The notes under the pieces are model-generated. The model had not been told where the DNA came from, ran no database searches, and worked only from the letters and a program-made list of their open reading frames with translations. Below are positions 7,787 through 15,485 of a stretch of DNA of 51,044 nucleotides, in pieces. The stretch is from an archaeon (lineage in GTDB: Archaea; Thermoproteota; Thermoprotei_A; Marsarchaeales; Marsarchaeaceae): assembly GCA_902812505.1 (NCBI GenBank), contig CADDZQ010000003.1, positions 1-51,044 on the forward strand, written 5' to 3'. Made by a program: the position numbers and the translations under genes. Every line of letters begins with the position of its first letter. Position 1 is the stretch's first letter.

Positions 7787-9448
7787 CTACTTGACTTGGA
7801 GTTCAACCACTTTGTGATCCTGTTTTTCTCCTGTGAGTGCACCCACTGCGCAGCCGGCCACGGCGGCTTTCTTACCACGCCTCAATGTGCCTCGGTACAG
7901 GCCCTGTTCAAGTGTGCGACCCGTCTTCTTCTCCCATTCCTCGATGGGAGTACCATACTTTGATTGGATTGCGTCCCTGTACCACTCTGGGAACACGTTG
8001 AAGGCGCAGAAGGGTATAATCCTGTTGTCTGGTGTTAGGTAGTGTATGTCGCAACGCCTTAGCCTCTCCTCGTCGTGGTTATACTTGTCTTGGAAGTGCA
8101 TCATACCAAGGAATAGTGTGCGTTTGTGGAGCTCGCCTAAGGCGGAGTAGTTGTGTCTTACTAGCGCATTGAAGAGGAGTTTAGCGAAGTTGATCCCTTC
8201 AGGCTGATTATCCTTGTCGATGAATGTGGGTAGCTTGCTGAGAATCTTTGCGGCAACCACGTATTTATTTCCTCCGACTTCTAGCTCCTCTGTCTTTTCT
8301 TGGAGGTACTCTAGGAGGCCTTCGACGTCAACAAAGTTTGTTATAGGCACAAGTTTACCCTTGTTTTCAAACACATATGTACCCGCGCCGCAAGCAAAGT
8401 GTATTGAGAGTTCATACTGAGGTTTCTTGGTTATGGCTTCAACGAAGTGGGTTATCGGCACACAACTCGGTACTGGGAACCATGCTTCCTTGGGTATCAT
8501 ACCTCCCGTCTGATCTTCTATGCGTTGGATACAATCTGGGATGGTTATCCTGTACTTTTCCCTTTCGCTCTTAGTCATCCTACCTGTAAGTGATACAGGC
8601 TGGAAGTTGACTGCGCGTATAACATCCATGTTGCTCTGGGCGAACCTAATTATGTCGCCTAACTCATGGTCGTTAACAGATTTGATAACGGTTGGCACAA
8701 GCACTATGCCTAGACCAGCCTTTCTACACGCTTCAATTGTATGTGGGGCTTCCCAGTGGTTCTTCGGGTTTGTTTTCGGCGTTACACCGTCAAAGCTCAT
8801 ATAGAGGGTGTTGACACCCGCTTCGCGGTATATTTTAGCTAATTCAGGTTTTAAAGCTATGTTTATACCGTTTGTGTTCAACTGTATGTGATCCACACCA
8901 GTAGATTTGATTATCCTGATTATTTCAGGCAAATCCTCTCGTATGGTTGGCTCACCACCAGTTATTTGGACAGCGTTACCAGGGACCGGCCTTTCAGCCC
9001 TGAGTTGCTCCGCCATCTCCTTTATATCCTGCAGGGACGGCTCATATACATATGCTCCCTCAACACCCTTCTTAGCGTAGAAGAAGCAATACCAGCATGT
9101 AAGGTCGCACCTATTGGTTACAACCAAGTTCGCAAGCCCAGTATGACTTAGATGGCTTTCACATAGACCGCAGTTGTTCGGGCAATCACAGCCCACCTTC
9201 CTAACATTCGGATTCTCAGTGCCTTTTCCGTTATGCAGATAGCGGCTGAACTTGACATACATATCATACGATCCAAAGTAAAGTTCCTCCGTACGGCCGT
9301 GTTCTGGGCAAACTTTATCCATGTACACTCGGCCGTCCCTCTCATAGACGGTCGCGGGTAAAACTAAGTTACATTCTGGGCAAACACTTTTTGTTTCTGT
9401 TATGACATGACGGCTTATAGTATCAACAGGTATTACTTCGGTCGCCAT
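7787..9448 (-). CDS. tes: Tetraether lipid synthase (radical SAM)
   Basis: 553 residues. Tes joins the phytanyl chain ends of two archaeols to make macrocyclic or tetraether (GDGT) membrane lipids. Features seen: an N-terminal rubredoxin-like Cys set (CPEC at 23-26, CPEH at 47), a second cluster CDCPNNCGLC (87-96), the radical SAM core CDLTCWYC (CX3CX2C, 114-121), the SAM-binding GGEPT (~166), and more Cys in the C-terminal half that could hold auxiliary Fe-S clusters. The order of N-terminal rubredoxin-like site, CxCxxxCxxC and core matches the Tes/MJ0619 family. A TATA-like box at 9475-9485 precedes the ATG by ~27 bases. It fits a thermophile with tetraether membranes; CarS at 24422 acts earlier in the same lipid pathway. 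Confidence 0.8.
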   Translation of the reverse strand: MATEVIPVDTISRHVITETKSVCPECNLVLPATVYERDGRVYMDKVCPEHGRTEELYFGSYDMYVKFSRYLHNGKGTENPNVRKVGCDCPNNCGLCESHLSHTGLANLVVTNRCDLTCWYCFFYAKKGVEGAYVYEPSLQDIKEMAEQLRAERPVPGNAVQITGGEPTIREDLPEIIRIIKSTGVDHIQLNTNGINIALKPELAKIYREAGVNTLYMSFDGVTPKTNPKNHWEAPHTIEACRKAGLGIVLVPTVIKSVNDHELGDIIRFAQSNMDVIRAVNFQPVSLTGRMTKSEREKYRITIPDCIQRIEDQTGGMIPKEAWFPVPSCVPITHFVEAITKKPQYELSIHFACGAGTYVFENKGKLVPITNFVDVEGLLEYLQEKTEELEVGGNKYVVAAKILSKLPTFIDKDNQPEGINFAKLLFNALVRHNYSALGELHKRTLFLGMMHFQDKYNHDEERLRRCDIHYLTPDNRIIPFCAFNVFPEWYRDAIQSKYGTPIEEWEKKTGRTLEQGLYRGTLRRGKKAAVAGCAVGALTGEKQDHKVVELQVK

Positions 9449-9785
9449 TTTGATCAGTCATTTAAGCCACCTGTGATATTTAAGTAATTCCCACCTTTTA
9501 ACCGTAGGAAACGTCTATTCCGACCTCTTCCCGCCTTAAACGTTAGATCAAAACTCGTCCTCAGCTTTGACCCTACACTATATGCGCAGATTTCTTGGTT
9601 TACCACAAAGTGCTAAACTTAAAAGCTCTTTATCAATCGAAGATGCAATATGCACCTAAGTACAGAGAACAAGCCCTAGTGTCTCAACAGATTTTTAGCC
9701 GACCACGCTACTAACACTATCCGCAATAGGACAGTGTATATATGTAACACATTTTTAGAACGCCTTCAACCATGTAGCTAAATAA
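9449..9785. other. Intergenic region between tes and tRNA-Leu
   Basis: It holds the probable tes TATA box (minus strand, 9475-9485, ACTTAAATATC). No coding frame, tRNA or clear repeat was seen in the rest. Confidence 0.5.
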
Positions 9786-9869
9786 TGCGGGGAGTGGGAT
9801 TCGAACCCACGCAGCTCTACGCATTGGCGCCTCAGGCCAACCCCTTTGACCAAGCTCGGGCATCCCCGC
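9786..9869 (-). tRNA. tRNA-Leu (anticodon GAG)
   Basis: 84 bases. The acceptor stem GCGGGGA pairs with TCCCCGC, discriminator A73 is at 9786, the anticodon stem TTGGC/GCCAA encloses loop CTGAGGC giving GAG, there is a long variable arm, and the T arm is GTGGG-TTCGAAT-CCCAC. These are leucine (type II) features. CCA is not encoded and no intron is seen. Confidence 0.95.
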
Positions 9870-10543
9870 CTACTTATATTTTTTAATTCATCAACGGTAT
9901 TAAAGGCTTATCAAAAATTCCTACGCGTTAACATCCGAAGAACGCTCAACCTTAGCCCATGTTCTCCCCGTCGAGATTTAGGAAAATATGGGCTTTATTT
10001 CATTTCTTTGCGACTATGTATAGCTATTAACACCGTACATCACGAGGGGCGTCGTTGTTTAGTCGGCTAAATATTTTACAAGCAAATAAAGATGGTGTCC
10101 AGATTAGTTGGTGGCATGCGTGGTAGCCGAGCGTGGAAAATTCTTATCCAGACACGTGTTATGAGCCCTGTGAACCCACTTGGTGGTCTACCCGCCGTGA
10201 GCTTCAGTTGAACCCTGAGTTCAATCATCTAAACACGTTACCAGACACCACCCGAATAAGTGCGCTGTTGAGATAATGAGCTAAGCGATTTGTCATCTAG
10301 TGGAAAATCCCCTTACGCAGACACTGCCCGAATAAGGATTTGAAGATGCAAATAATTTACTTATTCAGGCATTAATTCAAACCACTAGACGGCTAAAAGA
10401 ACTTCGCTTTAAGTTTTCACTTAGTTGTTCACCAAATATAATTGGGATATATGCCAGGACTTAAGTAATCAGCTGTAATGTATTATAGGATTCAAAACAC
10501 TGCTTATATGTGCCCGCAAGTATATTGTGTTCGGTAGAGGCTT
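9870..10543. other. Repeat-bearing intergenic region
   Basis: No convincing gene. It holds one MITE-like repeat (10091-10159) and at least two further decayed ends of the same type (near 10237-10260 and 10312-10336, each containing CCCGAATAAG). A TATA-like CTTATATG at 10502-10509 may serve the gene starting at 10544. Confidence 0.6.
10091..10159. repeat. MITE-like repeat copy 1 with IS6-type inverted ends
   Basis: The left end GATGGTGTCCAGATTAG and right end CTTATCCAGACAC are imperfect inverted copies of the 17-bp ends of the IS6-type element at 14238. The internal part (GGTGGCATGCGTGG ... GAGCGTGGAAAATT) aligns with the copies at 15125 and 50696. It is too short to code and is probably a non-autonomous derivative. 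Confidence 0.7.
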
Positions 10544-10939
10544 TTGAACCATTTCTATGAGAAAGCCGGACTAGTGGTTTTCGGTGAAAAAGAGAAAAAA
10601 CTGCTTACGGCTAAGGACGTACGTGAACTCATTTATGAAATGTTCATGATGTATTCCGAAGGCTGTGTGCTTACACAGGAAGCAAAACTCTTTTTCAAGA
10701 GGAAAGGGTACAGGAGCGACCAAGCCAAGGCAATACTATTATTCGGTGAGGAAATGGGCTTTCTGATACATGGCTGCGATAATCTCGAGAACTATGTAAA
10801 CAGGCTCAAACGGATAGGTGAATACAAAAGTCATCTAAGATGGCTTGCATCACTAGGGTACACCGAAGAAGATGGTTTCGTAGAGGTCTACGCAAGACCC
10901 AAGAACACCCAAGAAATAGCTCAGGATCCTGAATACTAA
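10544..10939 (+). CDS. Unrecognised small soluble protein
   Basis: 131 residues from TTG 10544-10546; a TATA-like box ~38 bases upstream supports a promoter. Acidic and basic residues are mixed and there is no signal or membrane helix. The first half (LTAKDVRELIYEMFMMYSEG, then an EAKLFFKRKGY helix) looks like packed helices, perhaps a winged-helix-like or DNA-associated fold, but no motif is diagnostic. It stands alone between a repeat zone and a PLP enzyme. Codon use looks like that of the chromosome rather than of the IS relics. Confidence 0.65.
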   Translation: MNHFYEKAGLVVFGEKEKKLLTAKDVRELIYEMFMMYSEGCVLTQEAKLFFKRKGYRSDQAKAILLFGEEMGFLIHGCDNLENYVNRLKRIGEYKSHLRWLASLGYTEEDGFVEVYARPKNTQEIAQDPEY

Positions 10940-11210
10940 CCCGTTAAGCCAAATCAAAGCATTTCGGCGTAAACGATACTTTTCGATATCGGTCGGATAA
11001 GACTTCCTTATAGTGTGGGGGTTCCATTTATTTTTTAGTAAAATATCAAGTGATTGTAAATCTACTAATTATTTTCTACTATCTTAGCGATATCTGTTTT
11101 CTAAGCAAATACTACTTCATAATGACATACAGCCTCGGGTGCAGTTATCTTTAATCGGTAGAAATTCTTATGAATGAATAGCTATATTAGGGTTATATTA
11201 TGGCTAATAG

Positions 11211-12419
11211 GTGGGCGTGTTGAGTGAGAAAAAGGAATGGGGTTTTAACACTAAGGCTATACACTTAGGTCGAACAGTTGATAAAAGGTACGGCTCAATA
11301 TTCACCCCCATCTTTATGGAGGATGCCTTTTTAAACCCCAATAAAACAGAAGGCGTCGTCGTTGACCCTCTCTCCAACGAAGAGTACATTTACACAAGGT
11401 ATGGAAACCCGACAATTACAGCGTGCGAGCAAACAATAGCGGGCCTAGAAGGTGGGCAAGCCGCCTTAGTCTTCTCTTCTGGTATGGCAGCGATCTCAGC
11501 CACACTATACTCGCTATTAAAAAAAGGTGACCATATCATATCGCTTCGAGATCTTTACGGACAAACATACTCACTACTCAAAAATGAGCTGCCACGTTTC
11601 GGTGTTGATGTAAGCTTTGTCTCGGCAAATAACATAGAAAGCGTACCAAGCCTAATCAAACCAAACACTAAGGCCATATATGTCGAGTCAATAACAAACC
11701 CCATCCTCCGCGTAGTCGACGTAGAGTATCTAGGGAGAATAGCTACACAGCACTCAATAAAACTCATAGTCGACTCAACGTTTGCGACACCATACAATCA
11801 GAACCCACTCAGACTTGGAGCACATATAGTAATACATAGTGCTACAAAGTACCTGAATGGATACAATGATCTTATGGCTGGTGCTGTCGTTTCGGATAGG
11901 GATACGATTTTGGGGATAAGGGACCAGAGGATAAAGACCGGTGGCAACATCGACCCAATTGGTGCCTATCTCCTCATGAGGGGGATTAAAACCCTAGGGT
12001 TAAGAGTTGAAAGACAGAACGCTACTGCTGCTAGGCTTGCGGCATGGCTTGAGGAGAATCCCCATGTTAAACGCGTATATTATCCAGGGTTGAGAAGTCA
12101 CCCAGATCACCACATCGCCAAACGAGTATTAAGGGGATATGGCGGTGTTGTTAGCTTCGAAATCCAGGGGGGAGATGGCGTTGCCAATAAGTTCGTGGAC
12201 TCACTCGAACTAGGCATAAAGGCGCCAAGTCTAGGAGGTGTGCAGACGCTTGTCACAGTTCCGAGGGAGACTTCACACCACCCCAGAACAGGGGTAACAG
12301 AGGAGGAACTTCACACACTAGGCATAAACCCCGGACTAATACGCGTCGCTGTGGGTATAGAAGACCTCGAAGACCTAATACACGACTTTGAGGACGCCTT
12401 TAAAACAACGTTCAAATAA
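11211..12419 (+). CDS. Cystathionine gamma-synthase/lyase-type PLP enzyme
   Basis: 402 residues, full length for the Cys/Met-metabolism PLP family (CGS, CBL, CGL, methionine gamma-lyase). The cofactor-binding pattern SSGMAAI lies at ~89-95, the PLP-stacking region DLYGQTY at ~114, an Asp in VDSTFATP at ~188-195, and the Schiff-base Lys in SATKYLNG (K213). Which reaction it catalyses cannot be told from the sequence; O-acetylhomoserine sulfhydrylase or gamma-lyase activity is also possible. GTG 11211 is used as the start; TATA-like boxes at 11180-11189 and 11191-11199 would fit leaderless starts at 11211 or at TTG 11220. It stands alone. Confidence 0.88.
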   Translation: MGVLSEKKEWGFNTKAIHLGRTVDKRYGSIFTPIFMEDAFLNPNKTEGVVVDPLSNEEYIYTRYGNPTITACEQTIAGLEGGQAALVFSSGMAAISATLYSLLKKGDHIISLRDLYGQTYSLLKNELPRFGVDVSFVSANNIESVPSLIKPNTKAIYVESITNPILRVVDVEYLGRIATQHSIKLIVDSTFATPYNQNPLRLGAHIVIHSATKYLNGYNDLMAGAVVSDRDTILGIRDQRIKTGGNIDPIGAYLLMRGIKTLGLRVERQNATAARLAAWLEENPHVKRVYYPGLRSHPDHHIAKRVLRGYGGVVSFEIQGGDGVANKFVDSLELGIKAPSLGGVQTLVTVPRETSHHPRTGVTEEELHTLGINPGLIRVAVGIEDLEDLIHDFEDAFKTTFK

Positions 12420-12447
12420 TGTGGACCGGTCGGAATTTAATTAACGT

Positions 12448-13356
12448 TTAAGTGAATGCAGAAGAATCCAATCGGCCATAAGACAACAAGTAAAAAGACA
12501 GAATGCCTCTGTGTGGTTTGTAAGGTTTCAACAGACCTTCTACAACTGAAGAAGAAATACGCGAGCCATTTCCAAGATATTTACCGATCACACTGTGCAC
12601 AGCGAGATCATCAGTGGGGACACCGTCTGGTCTGGTCAAGCCCCGTATAAGAATATAATTTGCTGACCACGCACCAAACCCCACCAGTTCATTATTGTTT
12701 CCCTAGCCTGATCATCGTTCATACTCTTCAAGTCATCTAGGTCAAGCTCTCCACCCGCGATATTACCTGAAAGTTCGTGGATGTATTGGGTCTTCTGTTT
12801 TGAGAGGCCGCATTATCTAAGATCTTCTAGTTGCGCATTTACGAATCTGATAGGACCAGGAAATACCCTTTCACCTTTCAAGGGCATTCCAAAAAGCTCA
12901 ACAACCCGAGACCTTATACGAAACACTACAGACAGCTATATCTGCTACTAAATTGTTGCAACAACTGTCATTTCGAACAATGAAGGCGGGCGAAATGGTT
13001 TTAGACCATGCAGTAACGTAACGATTGAACCGAGCTTTGCATCATCGCGTATTAGCCTATAACTAAGGAGAGAGATCGAGATGCGTGAATAATACCCAGC
13101 TAACAGTTTTTTCAGAAAAGCCTCTCCAACCTCTGGATCTGCAGATGCTATAATGTTATTCAGCGACGCTTGATCTTTGCTGATTGTGATCATAATAGGC
13201 GTATTATCATTTTCAAGTGTACCATGAAAAGTTCTGTCCTTAGCTTCACTTTTTTGTAGAAAAGATCTGTACATCCTAATAGAGCTCAAAATCGTATGGC
13301 TCAACGGCACCTATGTAAACTATCGTCTCTTTTCCTGTTTTGTTCGGCACATTCAT
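12448..13356 (-). pseudogene. Dead AlkA-type (HhH-GPD) DNA glycosylase gene
   Basis: Pieces in different frames rebuild one DNA-3-methyladenine glycosylase: ATG at 13354-13356 leading to GAVEPYDFEL, then a frame change near 13285 to IRMYRSFLQKSEAKDRTFHG and on to HGLKPFRPPSLFEMTVVATI. Stops (TAG TAG ... TAG near 12940-12952) fall where the family has an EQQI motif. RSRVVELFGMPLKGERVFPG follows, then another stop near 12810 (LEDLR*CGL), and a frameshift at NWWG before FGAWSANYILIRGL and the PTDDLAV segment with the catalytic-type Asp. At least two frameshifts and several stops mean no active enzyme. It begins 8 bases after the MarR gene stop, so it was the third gene of that operon. The fragments are still easy to align, so decay looks recent. 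Confidence 0.85.
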
Positions 13357-13364
13357 AGCTATCT

Positions 13365-13805
13365 CTAGTATCCAGTTATCTTTTCTAGCATTTTGATCAG
13401 ACTTTGTTTTTCAGAAGTGGAAAGACCATAAAGCGCCTTCTCCTCACTCTCCAATATCCTTTTCCAAGCCTGATCCAAAATCTCAGACCCTTTTGCCGTC
13501 AAAGTCAAGTTGTTTACCCGCCTATCTTGTGGGGATTTCGTTCTCAACACAAGACCACGGTTTTCTAAATCATCTATCAGGGCTACCGTCGTAGTTCTAT
13601 CTATTCGGAGCAGCTTACTGATCCTTGTTTGAGTGATGGGTTCGTATTTCTTTATTGTCATGAGCAGACCCACCTGACGAGTATCGAGCTGGAGTGGGGC
13701 TAAGCTCTCTTGAGCAATATCCGCAATCTTTTGCGCCGCTTTGGCCAGCATGAAACCGAATGATGAGCTTAAGGACGTGTTTCGGTTTTTATCAGATGAA
13801 GTCAT
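13365..13805 (-). CDS. MarR-family transcriptional regulator
   Basis: 146 residues. A winged helix-turn-helix is seen at ~55-110 (ITQTRISKLLRIDRTTTVALIDDLENRGL, then the wing Asp-Arg-Arg in SPQDRRVNNLTLT), with N- and C-terminal dimer helices. The ATG overlaps the VOC gene stop (ATGA), so they are translated together. MarR proteins usually repress their own operon and release DNA on binding a small toxic or oxidising compound. Three overlapping palindromes at the operon promoter (14178-14207) are the natural candidate operator. Confidence 0.92.
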   Translation of the reverse strand: MTSSDKNRNTSLSSSFGFMLAKAAQKIADIAQESLAPLQLDTRQVGLLMTIKKYEPITQTRISKLLRIDRTTTVALIDDLENRGLVLRTKSPQDRRVNNLTLTAKGSEILDQAWKRILESEEKALYGLSTSEKQSLIKMLEKITGY

Positions 13806-14179
13806 TTGTCTCCATGCACTGTTATGGAATACCCATCGATGTCAGAAAACGTAAACTGTTTGCCAAAAGCACCTGATTCAAGTTTTCGAAGTATTACTAC
13901 ATTCTTTTTCACAAGTCTATCGTATAGTGCTTCCACGTTATCCGCATGCATCCATAAAGAAATACCCCATCCCAGATGATTTACCGCCTTGAGATCTACC
14001 AAGGGAGTTCTAATGGCAAATTGTATCGGTTTTGTATCAAATAGGACTGCACCTGGAGGCGCTTTCGGCAATTGCCTTAGGCCTACAATTTCTGTCCAGA
14101 ATTTTCTTGAGGCTTCAAGGTCGTTAACCTGTAGAGCCACAAAATCCGGGCCTGTTATATAACCTTCATCCATAATCAT
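13802..14179 (-). CDS. VOC/glyoxalase-family protein
   Basis: 125 residues, a single vicinal-oxygen-chelate domain of two beta-alpha-beta-beta-beta modules. The start FVALQVNDLEASRKFWTEIVG and the end FTFSDIDGYSITVHGDK are typical of this fold. Members include glyoxalase I, dioxygenases and drug-binding proteins; conserved metal ligands are not clearly all present (a His in NHLGWGISLW and a Glu in KLESGAFG are candidates), so the activity is unknown. It is first in the VOC-MarR-AlkA operon, which suggests a role in handling a reactive compound. The ATG at 14177-14179 is used; ATG 14171 is also possible. Confidence 0.88.
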   Translation of the reverse strand: MIMDEGYITGPDFVALQVNDLEASRKFWTEIVGLRQLPKAPPGAVLFDTKPIQFAIRTPLVDLKAVNHLGWGISLWMHADNVEALYDRLVKKNVVILRKLESGAFGKQFTFSDIDGYSITVHGDK

Positions 14180-14220
14180 CAGCTCATCTGATAATCAGTT
14201 ATACTGACTGTATATAAAAG
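14178..14220 (-). promoter_or_regulatory. TATA box and overlapping palindromes, candidate MarR operator
   Basis: A TATA-like CTTTTATATA (minus strand, 14211-14220) is followed by three perfect dyads: TCAGT-N3-ACTGA at 14195-14207, CTGAT-N1-ATCAG at 14188-14198 and ATCAG-N5-CTGAT at 14178-14192. They cover the expected transcription start and the first codon, where a repressor would block RNA polymerase. The shared half-site is TCAG/CTGA. Confidence 0.6.
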
Positions 14221-14237
14221 TCTTGTGGTCTTACGCA

Positions 14238-14993
14238 GATGGTGTCCGGATAAGCATTCATCCGCGTCGCCTCCACTCAGTGTACCAGTGTACGAATAGT
14301 TCGAGGAAGTCTACGAGTGGAGCAAAGAGTGTTTTCTTGGGGTTGATGTTATTATAGAACACCCGTGTCCTGGTCTTTTAGGTATTCGAAGAATCGTTCG
14401 ACTGAGCTCCTCAGCCCGAAGGCCTAGCGTATGTGGTTGTGGAACCCGGCTCGGAGCACGGCTTCACGCCGCCAGGGGCCCCTATCCGTGAGTATCACAG
14501 GGTCTCCGAGACACCTCCTCCTTAGCCTCCGCAGAAACCTGAGCGCGTCCTCAGTGGCCCTCGTGAGTGAGACCCCGAACCAGACGGGCTGCCACGTATA
14601 GGCGTCCACCAACCGCCACCCAAACGTAGATTGCTCTGCCACCCCCACACTTCACCACACTCTCATCAACCGCGATCGCCTGCTGCTCACTCGGTGTCAC
14701 CCCAAAGCTGAGTTTCACCTCTAGGAACCTTCTTCACCCACTCCTGAGCACTCGACTTAGAGAGGGGTTCGGAGAGCACCCAGAAGAAGCCAGAGGTCTT
14801 CCCTCGTTTGGAGAGGCTTAACCCAAAGGCGTAGAGTAGCACGACGACCACCTTGAGCTCGTGAGAACCTCTTCTTATTCCTCTTAAAAACGTTTAAAAC
14901 CCTGAAGAATTCGAATTCGTAGCGGACTCCACGGCCGCTCACCAATTCCAAACCGTGGCGCCCACCACGTTTAAGCCTTATCCGGACACCATC
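14238..14993 (-). mobile_element. IS6-type insertion sequence, intact ends but broken transposase
   Basis: 756 bp. The ends are a perfect 17-bp inverted repeat: GATGGTGTCCGGATAAG at 14238-14254 and its complement at 14977-14993. Both flanks carry CTTACGCA (14230-14237 and 14994-15001), an 8-bp direct repeat as made by IS6-family insertion. The size matches the archaeal IS6 group (about 750-800 bp). The element carries a frameshifted transposase on the minus strand and can no longer move itself. Confidence 0.9.
14270..14951 (-). pseudogene. IS6-family DDE transposase, multiply frameshifted
   Basis: Joining three frames gives, in order: an N-terminal helix region (VVVVLLYAFGLSLSKRGKTS), the first catalytic Asp in AIAVDES, VWVAV then VDAYTWQPVWFGVSLTRATE, the second Asp in DPVILTDRGPW, a stop after HNHIR, the catalytic Glu in RSSVERFFEYLK, and the end YNNINPKKTLFAPLVDFLEL. 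The DDE residues are all present, but at least three frameshifts and one stop separate them. Higher G+C and codon use differ from neighbouring genes. Confidence 0.85.
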
Positions 14994-15210
14994 CTTACGC
15001 AGGTGGTGTCAGGGTAACGCCACGAGCTCGAAAGGTCTAAAACCATCGCAGCGGCCGCCCGTAGGTTCGGTACACCAACTAACATAGAACTAGTAGTTCT
15101 CATCGTGACCAGAGTATATAACGCGTGTCTGGATAAAAATTTTCTTTGACTCCACGCTCACCAACCGATAATCCGGACGCAAGCACAAACCTCCAAACTA
15201 AAAAATATTA
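14994..15210. other. Repeat-bearing gap between IS6 element and tRNA-Ala
   Basis: Next to the insertion repeat lies another end-like sequence, GGTGGTGTCAGGGTAACG (15002-15019), so the element seems to have landed in an older relic. A MITE copy follows at 15125. No gene was seen. Confidence 0.55.
15125..15180. repeat. MITE-like repeat copy 2
   Basis: 56 bp between GTGTCTGGATAA and GATAATCCGGACGC. In reverse complement its middle reads TTGGTGAGCGTGGAGTC, which matches a segment just inside the right end of the IS6 element (TTGGTGAGCGGCCGTGGAGTC, 14926-14946) apart from a four-base gap. This ties the repeat to internal deletion of that IS. Confidence 0.7.
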
Positions 15211-15283
15211 TGGACTGGGCGGGATTTGAACCCGCGGCCTCCCGCGTGCGAAGCGGGCGCTCTGCCAACTGAGCTACCAGCCC
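15211..15283 (-). tRNA. tRNA-Ala (anticodon CGC)
   Basis: 73 bases, no intron. The acceptor stem GGGCTGG/CCAGTCC contains the G3-U70 wobble pair, the alanine identity element; discriminator A73 is at 15211. The anticodon arm CCCGC-TTCGCAC-GCGGG gives CGC. The T arm is GCGGG-TTCAAAT-CCCGC. A TATA-like box at 15308-15318 lies ~27 bases upstream. CCA is not encoded. Confidence 0.96.
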
Positions 15284-15452
15284 CTAGATTAATTTACCGA
15301 CCCTGACTATTTAATGCTTCTATCGGTGGACCGAGTTCACGCTTTATGGCTGTCTGAGTCTATTCCGCTGGGTTTTGGTGGCGCCGCCTCTGCAATGGGT
15401 CATCATGGCTCACGCTCAGACCGCCCGTCTCCGCGGCGCTTTCACCGAATAT

Positions 15453-15461
15453 ACTTATAAT
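15453..15461 (+). promoter_or_regulatory. TATA box for thyX
   Basis: ACTTATAAT lies ~27 bases before the ATG at 15486, as expected for a leaderless archaeal transcript. It argues against the longer upstream reading frame from 15375. Confidence 0.5.
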
Positions 15462-15485
15462 GGTGCGAAAAGGATGTTATTAGTT

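Noticed and set aside
15375-15485. Longer ThyX N-terminus
   Set aside because: The extra 37 residues span the TATA box and do not look like ThyX; the ATG at 15486 fits promoter spacing.
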